Source: Patulibacter sp.
Lineage (GTDB): Bacteria; Actinomycetota; Thermoleophilia; Solirubrobacterales; Solirubrobacteraceae
Length of the DNA: 25,800 nt
Assembly: GCA_031119595.1 (NCBI GenBank)
Contig: JAVHXX010000007.1
Location: 1 to 25,800 of the forward strand
Direction of reading: 5' to 3'
Shown: positions 6,958-15,354 of the stretch, piece after piece
Position numbering within the stretch: position 1 is the stretch's first letter
How the letters are laid out: each line of letters opens with the position of its first letter
Notes under the pieces: generated by a model
Databases searched by the model: none
What the model was told of the DNA's origin: nothing
The model's input: only the letters and a program-made list of their open reading frames with translations
Made by a program: the position numbers and the translations under genes

Positions 6958-7998
6958 ATGACGACACTGGCCGAGCTCCTCGCGACGCGGTGGGCCGGAG
7001 CGGAGGCGGAACGTCGCCCTCCGCTCCGGCCGACATCGCCGCTGGACGAGCGCTCGGTCGTGTTGGTCGGCCGCGGCGCGGACCAGCACCTCGACGCCGT
7101 CGAAGCGGAGCTCCGACGGCGCGGTGAACCTTCGTTCCGCGTCGCCGTCGACGCCCCGCGTCCGGTGGCCGCGCAACGACCGGTCGACGACCACGCCGGG
7201 ACTCGGTGTCGATCGGCGTTGGTCCGTGAGACGGGCGCCACACGCCCGCTCGCGCACCACAACGATCGGACGGTGCGGTCCGCGCACGACCACCCCGAGC
7301 GGATTCGTCCGTTCACGGCTCGGGAGAACGAAGCCGCGGTCCTCGGATGGCTCGCCGGCCTCGAGACCGACACCTGGATCAACGATCCGTGGGCGCTGCC
7401 GCGTGCCGAACTCAAGATCGAGCAGCTCCGCGTGGCCCGCCGTGCCGGCCTGCGGACTCCACCGACGGTGGTCACCGGCGACGCCGATGCCGTCCGGACG
7501 CTCGCGGACGCCGCGCCCGACGGCATCATCTACAAGAGTCTGAGCGATCCACTCGTGTGGATCGGCGATGACGCCGGCTTCCTGTACTCGACGCAGCTCG
7601 GGCCGGAACACCTCGGCGAACTCGAGGGCCTGCTCCGCCACGTCGGCCTGTTCCAGGCACGGATCCGTGCCCGTTCCGAACTGCGGGTCACCGTCGTCGG
7701 CGAGATGACGTTCTCCGTTCGGGTCCGGGCGCCCGATCTCGACCAGGTCGACTGGCGGCGCGGGCTCGATCGGAGACAGCTCCGGTACGAGGTGATCGTG
7801 CTCGACGACGATCTCCACCGGCGGATCCTCGCGACCGTCGGCGCGCTCGGCCTGACGTACGCCGCGGTCGACCTCATCGAGGACGACGCCGGATGGGTGT
7901 TCCTCGAGGTGAACCCGGCCGGTGCCTACCGTTGGCTGGAGACCGGGCTCGACCTCCCGATCACGCCGGCGATCTGCGACCTGCTGCTGGCGACATGA
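6958..7998 (+). CDS. Graspetide-type ATP-grasp ligase (MvdD/TgmB-like)
   Basis: This 346-residue protein resembles the ATP-grasp peptide maturases that activate Asp/Glu side chains with ATP and join them to Ser, Thr or Lys in RiPP precursors. The family landmarks are present: TWINDPWALPRAELKIEQL (139-157), RTPPTVVTGD (166-175), the ATP lysine in IIYKSLS (Lys193), FQARI, ELRVTVVGEMTFSVRV (241-256), and VDLIEDDAGWVFLEVNPAGAYRWLE (Asp305, Glu317, Asn319). The N-terminal domain (about 30-118) is short and atypical, with Arg- and His-rich sequence where the family has a conserved fold. It starts 6 nt after the GRDP-like gene and overlaps the methyltransferase by ATGA. The enzyme class is well supported; the substrate is unknown. 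Confidence 0.85.
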   Translation: MTTLAELLATRWAGAEAERRPPLRPTSPLDERSVVLVGRGADQHLDAVEAELRRRGEPSFRVAVDAPRPVAAQRPVDDHAGTRCRSALVRETGATRPLAHHNDRTVRSAHDHPERIRPFTARENEAAVLGWLAGLETDTWINDPWALPRAELKIEQLRVARRAGLRTPPTVVTGDADAVRTLADAAPDGIIYKSLSDPLVWIGDDAGFLYSTQLGPEHLGELEGLLRHVGLFQARIRARSELRVTVVGEMTFSVRVRAPDLDQVDWRRGLDRRQLRYEVIVLDDDLHRRILATVGALGLTYAAVDLIEDDAGWVFLEVNPAGAYRWLETGLDLPITPAICDLLLAT

Positions 7999-8867
7999 GC
8001 GGTCCGTGGCCTTCGCTCGCACCGCTCGCCGCCCCGGGTCGCTGGACCACGGACCAGGCCCTCGACGTGTTGCGGGACGCCGTGCGGGATCCGCGACGGA
8101 CCCGCACGCTGCAGCACCACGAGGTGGTCACCTGGGTCCGCCGTGACCTCGTCGCACCGGCCACGGCGGCCCCGGATCCCGATGCCGTCTACAGGCGGGT
8201 CCGCGACGGAGGGGGAGGCGAGACCGCGTTCCTCAGCGGCGAACCAGCCCTCCAACGTGCCGGGTACGGAACGCTGTGCGACGGGGTGCCGGTCACCGCG
8301 CGGCAGCGCTTCCTCGGTCTGGGGAACGTCTGGTGCGTCGGCCTGCCGGATGCCCGGGACCGCGTGCTCGATCTCGGATGCGGCGCCGGTGTCGACACGA
8401 TGATCGCCGCACGTGCCCTGGGCAGCGGCGAGGCACGCGGCGTCGACGTGCGCACGACCCTGCTCCCGGACACGGGCGACACATTCCCGCGCTGCGTCTT
8501 CTCGGCTGCGCCTGCCGAGGCGACGGCACTCCCGGACGGTTGGGCGACGCTGGTGATCGCGAACGGCCTGCCTCCCCTGTTGGGGCTGGAGCGGGCAGGC
8601 CCCGTCCTCGACGAGATCCGCCGGGTGTCGACGCCTGACGTCGAGCTGCGGTTCACGACGCTGCTCGCCGACCCCGGGATCGGCGATCTCGGACTCGTGA
8701 ACGCCCGACGGACGGGCAAGCCCTTGGCGTCCGATGTGATCGCCCTCCTGGCGGAGGCCGGGTGGGCCGTCGGGGAGATCGTCCCGTTGCCCTCCTTGTT
8801 CGTGGAGCCCGCCGTCCGATCCGGTGAACGGTTCGCGCTCGTCCGAGCTTCGCGCGCCGCCACCTGA
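7995..8867 (+). CDS. Class I SAM methyltransferase, ArsM-like, next to ATP-grasp ligase
   Basis: The 290-residue protein has an N-terminal helical region (1-75), then SGEPALQRAGYG and FLGLGN, which recall the region before motif I in arsenite methyltransferase-like enzymes. The SAM-binding motif I is VLDLGCGAGVDT (124-135), with an acidic motif II residue at GVDV (Asp151). The part after motif II (GVDVRTTLL) differs from ArsM, and the conserved ArsM cysteine pattern is not obvious, so arsenic methylation is doubtful. The ATGA overlap with the ATP-grasp gene argues for one pathway. Many actinobacterial ATP-grasp peptide clusters encode a methyltransferase, usually of the isoaspartate (PIMT) type; this one is of a different subfamily. 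It ends 11 nt from the convergent kinase gene. Confidence 0.85.
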   Translation: MSGPWPSLAPLAAPGRWTTDQALDVLRDAVRDPRRTRTLQHHEVVTWVRRDLVAPATAAPDPDAVYRRVRDGGGGETAFLSGEPALQRAGYGTLCDGVPVTARQRFLGLGNVWCVGLPDARDRVLDLGCGAGVDTMIAARALGSGEARGVDVRTTLLPDTGDTFPRCVFSAAPAEATALPDGWATLVIANGLPPLLGLERAGPVLDEIRRVSTPDVELRFTTLLADPGIGDLGLVNARRTGKPLASDVIALLAEAGWAVGEIVPLPSLFVEPAVRSGERFALVRASRAAT

Positions 8868-8878
8868 GGCGCTCCCGC

Positions 8879-11686
8879 TCACGGCGTCCCGAGGGTGTTC
8901 CCCAACTGAGCTCCGTGGCGCAGCCACCAGTCGTACAGCATGCCCACGGAGCCGCGGCGCGACGCGAATTGGTAGAGGTCGCCCTGGGCGTCACCCCATT
9001 CGATCCGGGCGACGTGGCCCGTCTGGAAACACATGAGGCGGCCGCTGTACGCGCCGCTCTTGCGGGACCAGGTGCCGGCGAATCCGCCGCCGGAGGCGCC
9101 GTCGCGGCAGCGGTGGGCGCTCGCGCCCGAGGCGTCGGTGGAGTTCAGGCGCGCATGCTGGTACTCGCCGCGGGCGCGGGTGTTGCTCAGCTGGAGCACC
9201 CGCACCGAGACGGAGGAGATCGTGCACGACGCCTCGGCGGTGAGCCAGGCGCGTGGTCGGCCCGGCCGATCGGGATCGGCGGCGGTGCAGAGCCCGCCGT
9301 AGTTCGCCTGGGTGGTCGAAGCCAGGCCCGCGGATGCGCCCGCGACGTCGTGCCGGTGTGCGGTGGAGGCTGCGACGGTGCCGAGCACTCCGACGGCGAC
9401 GGCGACGAGCACACCGAGGGCGACGATCAGCGTGCGCTGGCGGCCGATCGAGAACGTCGGCCCGAGCGAGACGACGCGGGCCATCCGTCCGACGGCCGCC
9501 GAGACGGAGGACGCCACCAGCGCCCAGCCGAACGCGCTCGTGGCAAGCCCCGCCGCATCGTGGGCGTGGAGGCCCGCCCAGGCGAACGGCGCGGCGAACG
9601 CCACCACGCGTGGCAGGAGCAACTCGCCGCCGAGATCGTCCGCCCAGGTTCCCCGGCCGGTGTGTTCGTGGAGACCGTCGGCGAGCAGGATCGACCCGAC
9701 CTCCAGCCCGACCGCGATGACCACGGCCGGAAGCAGGGACAGGGCCGTCTCGGCGGCGAGATCGGCGACCGCCCCCGACCCACCGTCCGGCACGTGCAGG
9801 ACGGCAGCAGCCAGGACGACGCCGCTGAACACGGCGACGAGGAGGACGCCGAGGATCGCGAGCCGCAGCGCCTGCCCGGTCGAACGCCAGCGAAGTTCGC
9901 GCCGTCGGCGGCGCTCCTCCTCCTGTTCGCGGCGCAGCCGCTCGTGTTCGGCCTCGGTCTGCTCGACCGCGGCCGGCGCGGCGGTCTGCAGCACGAGGTC
10001 GCGGACCAACGGTGGATCGGCGGCGTCCGTGGCGGTCAGCAGGCGGTTGAACCACACCTGTTCCCGGGCGAGGTCGTCGTCGGCGTACGCCGCGGCCTGC
10101 CGCGACACCTCGCTCGCCCGGCGGTCGTCGAGGAGTGCGTGGAGGACGTTCGCGCGGAGGAGGTGCGTGCGGCGGTCTGACGGCTGGTCGCCGGTGTGGC
10201 TCGCCACGGCGTCGAGGTACGTGATCACCGAGTCCGAGATCTCGTTCCAGTCGAAGTCGAGTTCGGCCCAGGTCGCTGCGTCGGGGTGGCCGGCGAACAG
10301 CGGCAGCAGACCCTCGTCGTAGAGGGTCATGAGGGTCGAGAGGCTCGACGCCGGATGGCCCGTCGCGGCCTCCGCGGCGAGCTGGGCCAGCCCGCCTCCG
10401 GACAGGACCCGGCCGTCGACCACGGGATCGCAGCCCGGATCGAGCTCCAGCCGCAGCCGCGCGAGGCGCGGCGCGGCCGGCCCGACCTGGGCGAGGGTGT
10501 TGCGGGCGTCGGTGAGATGGGCGTGGTCGAGGAACTTCTCGAACCGCTTCGCGTGGCCGCGGCGGGTGAGCTCGTCGCCGACGAAGAGCTCGAGGGCGTC
10601 GTCCCAGTGGCGGCCGAGGGCATGGGCCAGCAGGACGGCGTCGTCGTAGGTCTGCTCGCCGTCGCCCTCGATGGCCCGGAACACGAACTTCGCCTGGACC
10701 TTCGCCGAGCGCGGCGCTCGGAGGTCCTGGTCGAAGCACTCCTCCGGCTCCTCGCCCCGCAGCCACGCCGAGACCTGGTCGCCGCCCCAGCGCCGGGTGG
10801 TGTCGCGGGTGAGCAGGCCCCGGCACACCCGTTGCCACGCCTCCGGGACGTCCGCGAGCGGGATCGGCCGCTCGCCGATCTGCTGGGCCATCGTCTGGTC
10901 GTTGAGGGCGTCGCCGAGCTCGCGGACGATCGGGTGGGCCCCGAGCAGCATCTCGGCGATGCACATCCCGAGCGACCACCAGTCGGCTGGGCGGCCGAAC
11001 GTGCCGTAGACGGCCTCGGGCGGTGCGTATGCCACGGTGCGGTTCGTGTCGAGGTACAGCTTCGTGCTGTGGTCGAGGCGCTCGGACAGACCGAAGTCCG
11101 CGACCACGAGATCGAGCGGATCGCGGTCCCGCAGGAGGAAGTTCTCGGGCTTGAGGTCACGATGGATGAGGTCGACCTCGGTGCCGTGGAGGTCGACCAG
11201 CGCCGCGCTGGCCTCGGTCAACACCGCGCGGACCCGCGCCTCCGGCACGACCGGCCCCTCGTCCCGGATGAGGTCCCGGAGCGACCCGGCGGCACAGAAC
11301 TCGAGCACTTCGTATGCCGTCCCGCGGTAGGTCGCCGGCGGTTCGATCGTGCGCACCACGTGGTCGGGTGAGGCCAGGGCGAGCTGCTCCCGCACGCGCT
11401 CGTCGGCCGGGGTGTGCGGCGGCCGGTACAACTTGACCACGCAGCGGACGTCCGGATCGTCGACGGGCGCCACGAGGAGGACATCGGCTTCGCTGCCACC
11501 GTCGAGCTGGCGGACGACGGTGTACCGCTCGGCCAGCGGTTGCGGCAGGTTGATGCGGCGGTAGTCGTCGCCCTCCGGAACGTCGGCCGGGCGGACCACG
11601 CGGGTCTTCGCGTTCGGGGAGACGATCCGGGTGCCGTCCCCACGGGCGATCCGCGTGCCGCCGTCGGTGTCGTCAGGTGCGGTCAT
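8879..11686 (-). CDS. Membrane Ser/Thr protein kinase with extracytoplasmic C-terminal domain
   Basis: The 935-residue protein has a Hanks-type kinase domain at about 54-315: catalytic Lys85 (VVKLYR), HRDLKPEN (Asp177, Asn182), DFG at 197-199, APPE at 221-224 and DWWSLGM. Before it, residues 11-30 contain TRI, TRI and TRV repeats that could be phosphorylated and bound by the FHA protein. Residues 320-570 form a helical repeat-like region, and 573-600 are charged (EEERRRRREL). Five likely membrane segments follow (607-631, 649-669, 690-708, 711-733, 753-772). The last 160 residues, with four cysteines (800, 821, 860, 886), are probably outside the cell. The start overlaps the FHA gene by 14 nt. 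The topology suggests a sensor kinase at the end of the five-gene operon. Confidence 0.92.
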   Translation of the reverse strand: MTAPDDTDGGTRIARGDGTRIVSPNAKTRVVRPADVPEGDDYRRINLPQPLAERYTVVRQLDGGSEADVLLVAPVDDPDVRCVVKLYRPPHTPADERVREQLALASPDHVVRTIEPPATYRGTAYEVLEFCAAGSLRDLIRDEGPVVPEARVRAVLTEASAALVDLHGTEVDLIHRDLKPENFLLRDRDPLDLVVADFGLSERLDHSTKLYLDTNRTVAYAPPEAVYGTFGRPADWWSLGMCIAEMLLGAHPIVRELGDALNDQTMAQQIGERPIPLADVPEAWQRVCRGLLTRDTTRRWGGDQVSAWLRGEEPEECFDQDLRAPRSAKVQAKFVFRAIEGDGEQTYDDAVLLAHALGRHWDDALELFVGDELTRRGHAKRFEKFLDHAHLTDARNTLAQVGPAAPRLARLRLELDPGCDPVVDGRVLSGGGLAQLAAEAATGHPASSLSTLMTLYDEGLLPLFAGHPDAATWAELDFDWNEISDSVITYLDAVASHTGDQPSDRRTHLLRANVLHALLDDRRASEVSRQAAAYADDDLAREQVWFNRLLTATDAADPPLVRDLVLQTAAPAAVEQTEAEHERLRREQEEERRRRRELRWRSTGQALRLAILGVLLVAVFSGVVLAAAVLHVPDGGSGAVADLAAETALSLLPAVVIAVGLEVGSILLADGLHEHTGRGTWADDLGGELLLPRVVAFAAPFAWAGLHAHDAAGLATSAFGWALVASSVSAAVGRMARVVSLGPTFSIGRQRTLIVALGVLVAVAVGVLGTVAASTAHRHDVAGASAGLASTTQANYGGLCTAADPDRPGRPRAWLTAEASCTISSVSVRVLQLSNTRARGEYQHARLNSTDASGASAHRCRDGASGGGFAGTWSRKSGAYSGRLMCFQTGHVARIEWGDAQGDLYQFASRRGSVGMLYDWWLRHGAQLGNTLGTP

Positions 11687-12266
11687 GGCGCAGGTGCACC
11701 TCGGGTCCGAGGCTCAGGATCGAACCGGGGTACAGGATGTGCTCGTCGTCCGGGCCGTCGAGGGCGACCTGGTCGACCGAGGTGCCGTTGGTCGAGCAGA
11801 GGTCACGCACGAGCAGCGTGCCCTCGTGTCGCCGGATCTCGGCGTGCGTGCCGCTGACCGAATCGAACTGGACGAGCTCCGGCGATCCGGGTTGCAGGCG
11901 GCCGATCGTCCACGGTCCCTCGCCCGTCAGCACGACCGTCGCATCGGCGCCGAGGGCCCGCAGGACCGACGAGGCGCCGAGTGCCTGCGGCACGGCAGGG
12001 GCGGCCGGCCGCGACGCTCCGCAGTACGGGCAAGCGTCGAGTTCCGCGGTGAGGGACTCCGGCGGACATCCCGCGGTGCCGCACCGCCAATCGCCGACGG
12101 CCGCGGTGGCGCCGGCCACGACCGTCGCGACCTCGGCGGGCGGTGGTGGCGGTGTCGCGCGGCGGGGCGTCACGGGGCTGGCCTCGGCGCCGCAGTGGGG
12201 ACACACCATGTCGTCGTCGAGGTCCACGGGGCGCCCGCACTGGGTGCAGTCGACGATCTGACTCAC
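11673..12266 (-). CDS. Double zinc-ribbon FHA-domain protein
   Basis: The 197-residue protein has two zinc ribbons: CTQC...CPHC (Cys7, 10, 22, 25) and Cys62, Cys67 with CPYC (79, 82). A Pro-rich linker separates them. Residues about 100-195 form an FHA domain with the phosphothreonine-binding residues: IGR (Arg123), DSVSGTH (Ser138, His141) and STNGTSV (Asn160). FHA domains bind phosphothreonine, so this is likely an adaptor for the co-encoded kinase. The start lies in an ATGA overlap with the AAA+ gene, and the stop lies 14 nt inside the kinase gene. Position between kinase and ATPase fits a link between phosphorylation and the ATPase. Confidence 0.92.
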   Translation of the reverse strand: MSQIVDCTQCGRPVDLDDDMVCPHCGAEASPVTPRRATPPPPPAEVATVVAGATAAVGDWRCGTAGCPPESLTAELDACPYCGASRPAAPAVPQALGASSVLRALGADATVVLTGEGPWTIGRLQPGSPELVQFDSVSGTHAEIRRHEGTLLVRDLCSTNGTSVDQVALDGPDDEHILYPGSILSLGPEVHLRHDRT

Positions 12267-14167
12267 GACGAGACCTCCAGGTCGAAGACCTGCCCGTGCC
12301 GGTGGACGGCCGCGACGGTGAGCGTGTCGCCGCGCGCGAGCGGCGCGGCGAAGAGGTGTCGCGACAGGGGGTTGACGAGGGCGCTCTCGAGGACGGTCCC
12401 GATGCCGCGGCCGCCGTTGTCGAGGTTGGCGATCGCGAGGTCCGTGAGGGTGGCGAGGGCGTCGGGTCCGACGATGAGGGTTGCGCCGTATTCACGCTCG
12501 ACGCGGGCGACCACGTTGCGCAGCATCAGGTCGAGGATGCGCCGCCCGGTGTCCTCGTCGATGAAGTCGAAGACCACGATGCCGTCGCCGAGGCGGTTCA
12601 GCAGCTCCGGACGGCCGAGGTGACGCGTGAAGTGATCGGTGATCGCCTCCCTTATCCGCTCGTGTGCCTCCTCGCGCGGCGTCGTTCGGGTCACGTTCGC
12701 GCGGCGCTTGCCGGGAGCATCCGGATCCTCCACCCAGATGCCGAGGTTCGACGTGAACACGAGGACGCACTCCGTGAAGTACACGGTCGCGCCGCGCCCG
12801 TCGGTCAGGCGTCCGTCCTCGAGGATCTGGAGGAACTTGTCGAGGATGTTGCGGTTGGCCTTGTCGATCTCGTCGAACAGGACCAGGCTGAACGGCCGCT
12901 CGCGGACGGCGTTCGTGAGTTCGCCGCCGGCGCTGAACCCGACGTACCCCGGGGGCGCGCCGATGAGTCGCTCGGCGGCCTGCTCGGCCGAGAACTCGCT
13001 CATGTCGAACCGGATGTAGGCGTCCTCGTCGCCGAACACGAGCGTTGTGAGTGCCTTCGCGAGCTCGGTCTTGCCGACGCCGGTCGGCCCGGCGAGGAAG
13101 AGGGCGCCGCGGGGCCTCGTGCCGTACGGCGACCCGTGTGCCCCGGTCAGGCCGGTCGATGCGCGGAGCATGAGGTCGAGGGCCTTGCGCACCGCGTCGT
13201 CCTGGCCGAGGACCCGGGCGCCGAGCGTGGCCTCGGCGTCGCGGAGGCGCTCGCGGAGATCCTCGGTCCGCCAGGGGTTGTCGACCACGCCGACCCGGTA
13301 GGCGCGGGCGGCGTCGTCGATGTCCGCGAGGTTCGTCCTCGCCTCCCGGGCGAGCTGGGCGATCGAGGCCAGCGCCCGGATCGTCAAGCCGTCGGTCTGG
13401 CTCGCGAGCCTGCGCGTGTACTCCTCCTGGTGCTCGACCGGGCTGCTCGGCCAGTCCGGGAGGTTCTTCAGCAGGCTCGCGGCCGCGCGTCGCCGCTCGC
13501 CGAACGACGGTCGCGGGATCGAGATGGTGCGCAGGCGGTCGTCGTGGGTCATCAGCCACGGCGGCAGTTCGCGGTCGCGGTCGACCACGAAGACGATCGT
13601 GTTGAAGAGTTGACGCGGCGGGTCGCCGTCGGCGGTGGGCGCGGGGGTCGACCGGGCGGCGAGCGCGGCCTGTTCGGCGGCGACGAACACTGCGTGCTCG
13701 GCCTCGCTCAGGCGCTCGGGATCGAGCGTGAGCCGGGACGCCAGTTCCGCGACCAGGGCCACGCGGGGAGCGCGGGGCGTCGGCTCGTCGGCAGTCGCGT
13801 CGCGCACGGGCGGGAACGCGACCGCGAGGAGGTCCTCGCGGAGACTCTCGAGCGGGGTTGCATCGCGACGGCTGGTGGTCGGGTCGCCGGTCACCGGCCG
13901 GCCGAGCACGAAGCTCGCGGCCTCGCGGGCCTGCTCGGTCGGCGGATGGCAACGCGAGCCCTGGGCCGGGTCGGCGATCACGAGCGCCTCATAGCCGCGG
14001 GCGCTCAGCGCGCGCCAGATCGCGTCGATCAGGTTCGCGACGGGCGTCTCCTTGCCATCGGTGTTCGGGAGGAAGTACCGGTCGTGGACGTTGCCCTCGA
14101 GCACGATCTGCGGCGCGATCGCGAGGGCACTCTGCAGCTCCCGGTACCAGGCGGGGGCGGTCGTCAT
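12263..14167 (-). CDS. ClpB/ClpA-like AAA+ ATPase with atypical N-terminal half
   Basis: The C-terminal half (about 315-634) is a Clp/Hsp100 second AAA+ module. It has Walker A GPTGVGKT (360-367), the substrate-gripping pore loop GYVG (407-410), Walker B LVLFDEIDKA (428-437) and sensor 1 in VFTSN. The arginine finger region is RPELLNRL (519-526), and sensor 2 is GGRGIG (585-590). Such modules thread proteins through a hexamer. The N-terminal half starts IVLEGNVHDRYF and includes TIVFVVDRDRELP; it looks like a degenerate AAA-type fold without a recognisable Walker A. At 634 residues it is shorter than ClpB. I see no ClpP-binding IGF/L loop, so remodelling rather than proteolysis is likelier. 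It overlaps both neighbours by ATGA. Confidence 0.9.
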   Translation of the reverse strand: MTTAPAWYRELQSALAIAPQIVLEGNVHDRYFLPNTDGKETPVANLIDAIWRALSARGYEALVIADPAQGSRCHPPTEQAREAASFVLGRPVTGDPTTSRRDATPLESLREDLLAVAFPPVRDATADEPTPRAPRVALVAELASRLTLDPERLSEAEHAVFVAAEQAALAARSTPAPTADGDPPRQLFNTIVFVVDRDRELPPWLMTHDDRLRTISIPRPSFGERRRAAASLLKNLPDWPSSPVEHQEEYTRRLASQTDGLTIRALASIAQLAREARTNLADIDDAARAYRVGVVDNPWRTEDLRERLRDAEATLGARVLGQDDAVRKALDLMLRASTGLTGAHGSPYGTRPRGALFLAGPTGVGKTELAKALTTLVFGDEDAYIRFDMSEFSAEQAAERLIGAPPGYVGFSAGGELTNAVRERPFSLVLFDEIDKANRNILDKFLQILEDGRLTDGRGATVYFTECVLVFTSNLGIWVEDPDAPGKRRANVTRTTPREEAHERIREAITDHFTRHLGRPELLNRLGDGIVVFDFIDEDTGRRILDLMLRNVVARVEREYGATLIVGPDALATLTDLAIANLDNGGRGIGTVLESALVNPLSRHLFAAPLARGDTLTVAAVHRHGQVFDLEVSS

Positions 14168-15351
14168 CGTTCCCGCTCGCGAGGCGCACGGCGCTCGGCC
14201 CGTCGGTGGCGGACGACGGGAGCCGTCTTGACCTCCGGCAAGGCCTGGTCGACCTGCACCGGCACCGCTCCCGGATCGAGCGCACTCGTGCGGTCGAACG
14301 CGACGCCGAGACCGGCGAGGTCGTCGGTGAGCTGCTCGTAGCTCTCACAGACCGTCGCCTCGACCGCGATGTCCTGGGCGGTCGCAACGGCGCCGGGCCC
14401 GCGGACCACGTTCACGCGCACGGTCTGGGCGCCCGCCGGGCGGCGCACACGGATCACGTAGCCGTCCCACGGCGTCCGGACGTCGGCGTAGCCCGTCGAC
14501 TCGAGGTGGGTGGCGAAGCTCGCCTCGACGCCGTAGCCGAGATCGGTCAGCGCGGTGGCCAGCGACGCCGCCAGGTACGCGCGGGCGGTCTCCTCGCGGC
14601 CTTCGGCCACGAGCGCTTCGACCCGGCGCAGGAGTGGCGCGGGCAACGGGCCCGCGCCATCGCGGGCGAGCCGGAGGTCGCGGCGGGCGGTCGAGACGCC
14701 GTCGACGTCGACGGACGCCAGCGCCTCGAGGGCGGCGTCGACGGCCGCGCCGCGTGCTGCCCGCTCGCGGACGGCTGCGGTGACCTCGGCGACGGCGCTC
14801 CGGAGGACGTCGATGCGTCCCTCGACGGCCGCGCCACCCTCCAGCGCGGAGACCGCGAGCGTGTCGATGTGCGCGCGCTCGGTCTCGGTCGCGGTCGGCG
14901 CGAGGCGCGCGACGATCCGCGCCACGGTCTCGACGATGTCGTCCGCCGACCGCCCGGCCGTGGGCACCTCGGTGCGGGCCCGGCCCAGGGCACGTTCCAG
15001 CGCGGCGCGTTCGGCCTCGTCACGCCGCTCCTCCACCACGACCCCGGCCGTGATCGTCGACGCGAACCGCTGGAACGACGCCTCCTCGATCTCGTGGTCG
15101 AGGGTGGCCTCTGCCTCGCGGATCGCCGCGCGCACGGCGATGTGCGACGCCTCGGCGTCCACGATCACCGGGAGCGCGCTGATCCGCGAGACGCCGCTGC
15201 CCCAGCGTTCTGCCGCGGCGGCATGCCGTGCGGCGAGTGCCTCCGCGGCGATGGTCAGCTGTCGCGAGACCTCGCGCAGCCGTGCGGCCTCCTGCTGGGC
15301 GGCGATCACGGCGGGGTCGACGCGGTAGCTGTAGCTCTTGGGTCCGGACAT
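14164..15351 (-). CDS. Coiled-coil protein starting MSGPK, unknown function
   Basis: The 395-residue protein begins MSGPKSYSYRVDPAVIAAQQ and is mostly Ala/Glu/Arg-rich helix, likely coiled coil, at about 15-60, 75-140 and 165-230. A more globular C-terminal part (about 255-375) contains YADVRTPWDGYVIRVRRPAG and ESYEQLTDDLAGLGVAF and looks beta-rich. The last 20 residues are basic. There is no signal peptide, membrane segment or known motif. It starts 3 nt after the radical SAM gene and overlaps the AAA+ gene by ATGA, so it is tightly coupled to both. It could be the substrate, scaffold or adaptor of the ATPase or of the radical enzyme; sequence does not decide. Confidence 0.8.
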   Translation of the reverse strand: MSGPKSYSYRVDPAVIAAQQEAARLREVSRQLTIAAEALAARHAAAAERWGSGVSRISALPVIVDAEASHIAVRAAIREAEATLDHEIEEASFQRFASTITAGVVVEERRDEAERAALERALGRARTEVPTAGRSADDIVETVARIVARLAPTATETERAHIDTLAVSALEGGAAVEGRIDVLRSAVAEVTAAVRERAARGAAVDAALEALASVDVDGVSTARRDLRLARDGAGPLPAPLLRRVEALVAEGREETARAYLAASLATALTDLGYGVEASFATHLESTGYADVRTPWDGYVIRVRRPAGAQTVRVNVVRGPGAVATAQDIAVEATVCESYEQLTDDLAGLGVAFDRTSALDPGAVPVQVDQALPEVKTAPVVRHRRAERRAPRERER

Positions 15352-15354
15352 GGT

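Noticed and set aside
7995..8867. Arsenite methyltransferase annotation for the methyltransferase
   Set aside because: The GLGN and DLGCGAG region is similar, but the downstream part and cysteines are not clearly ArsM-like and no arsenic genes are nearby.
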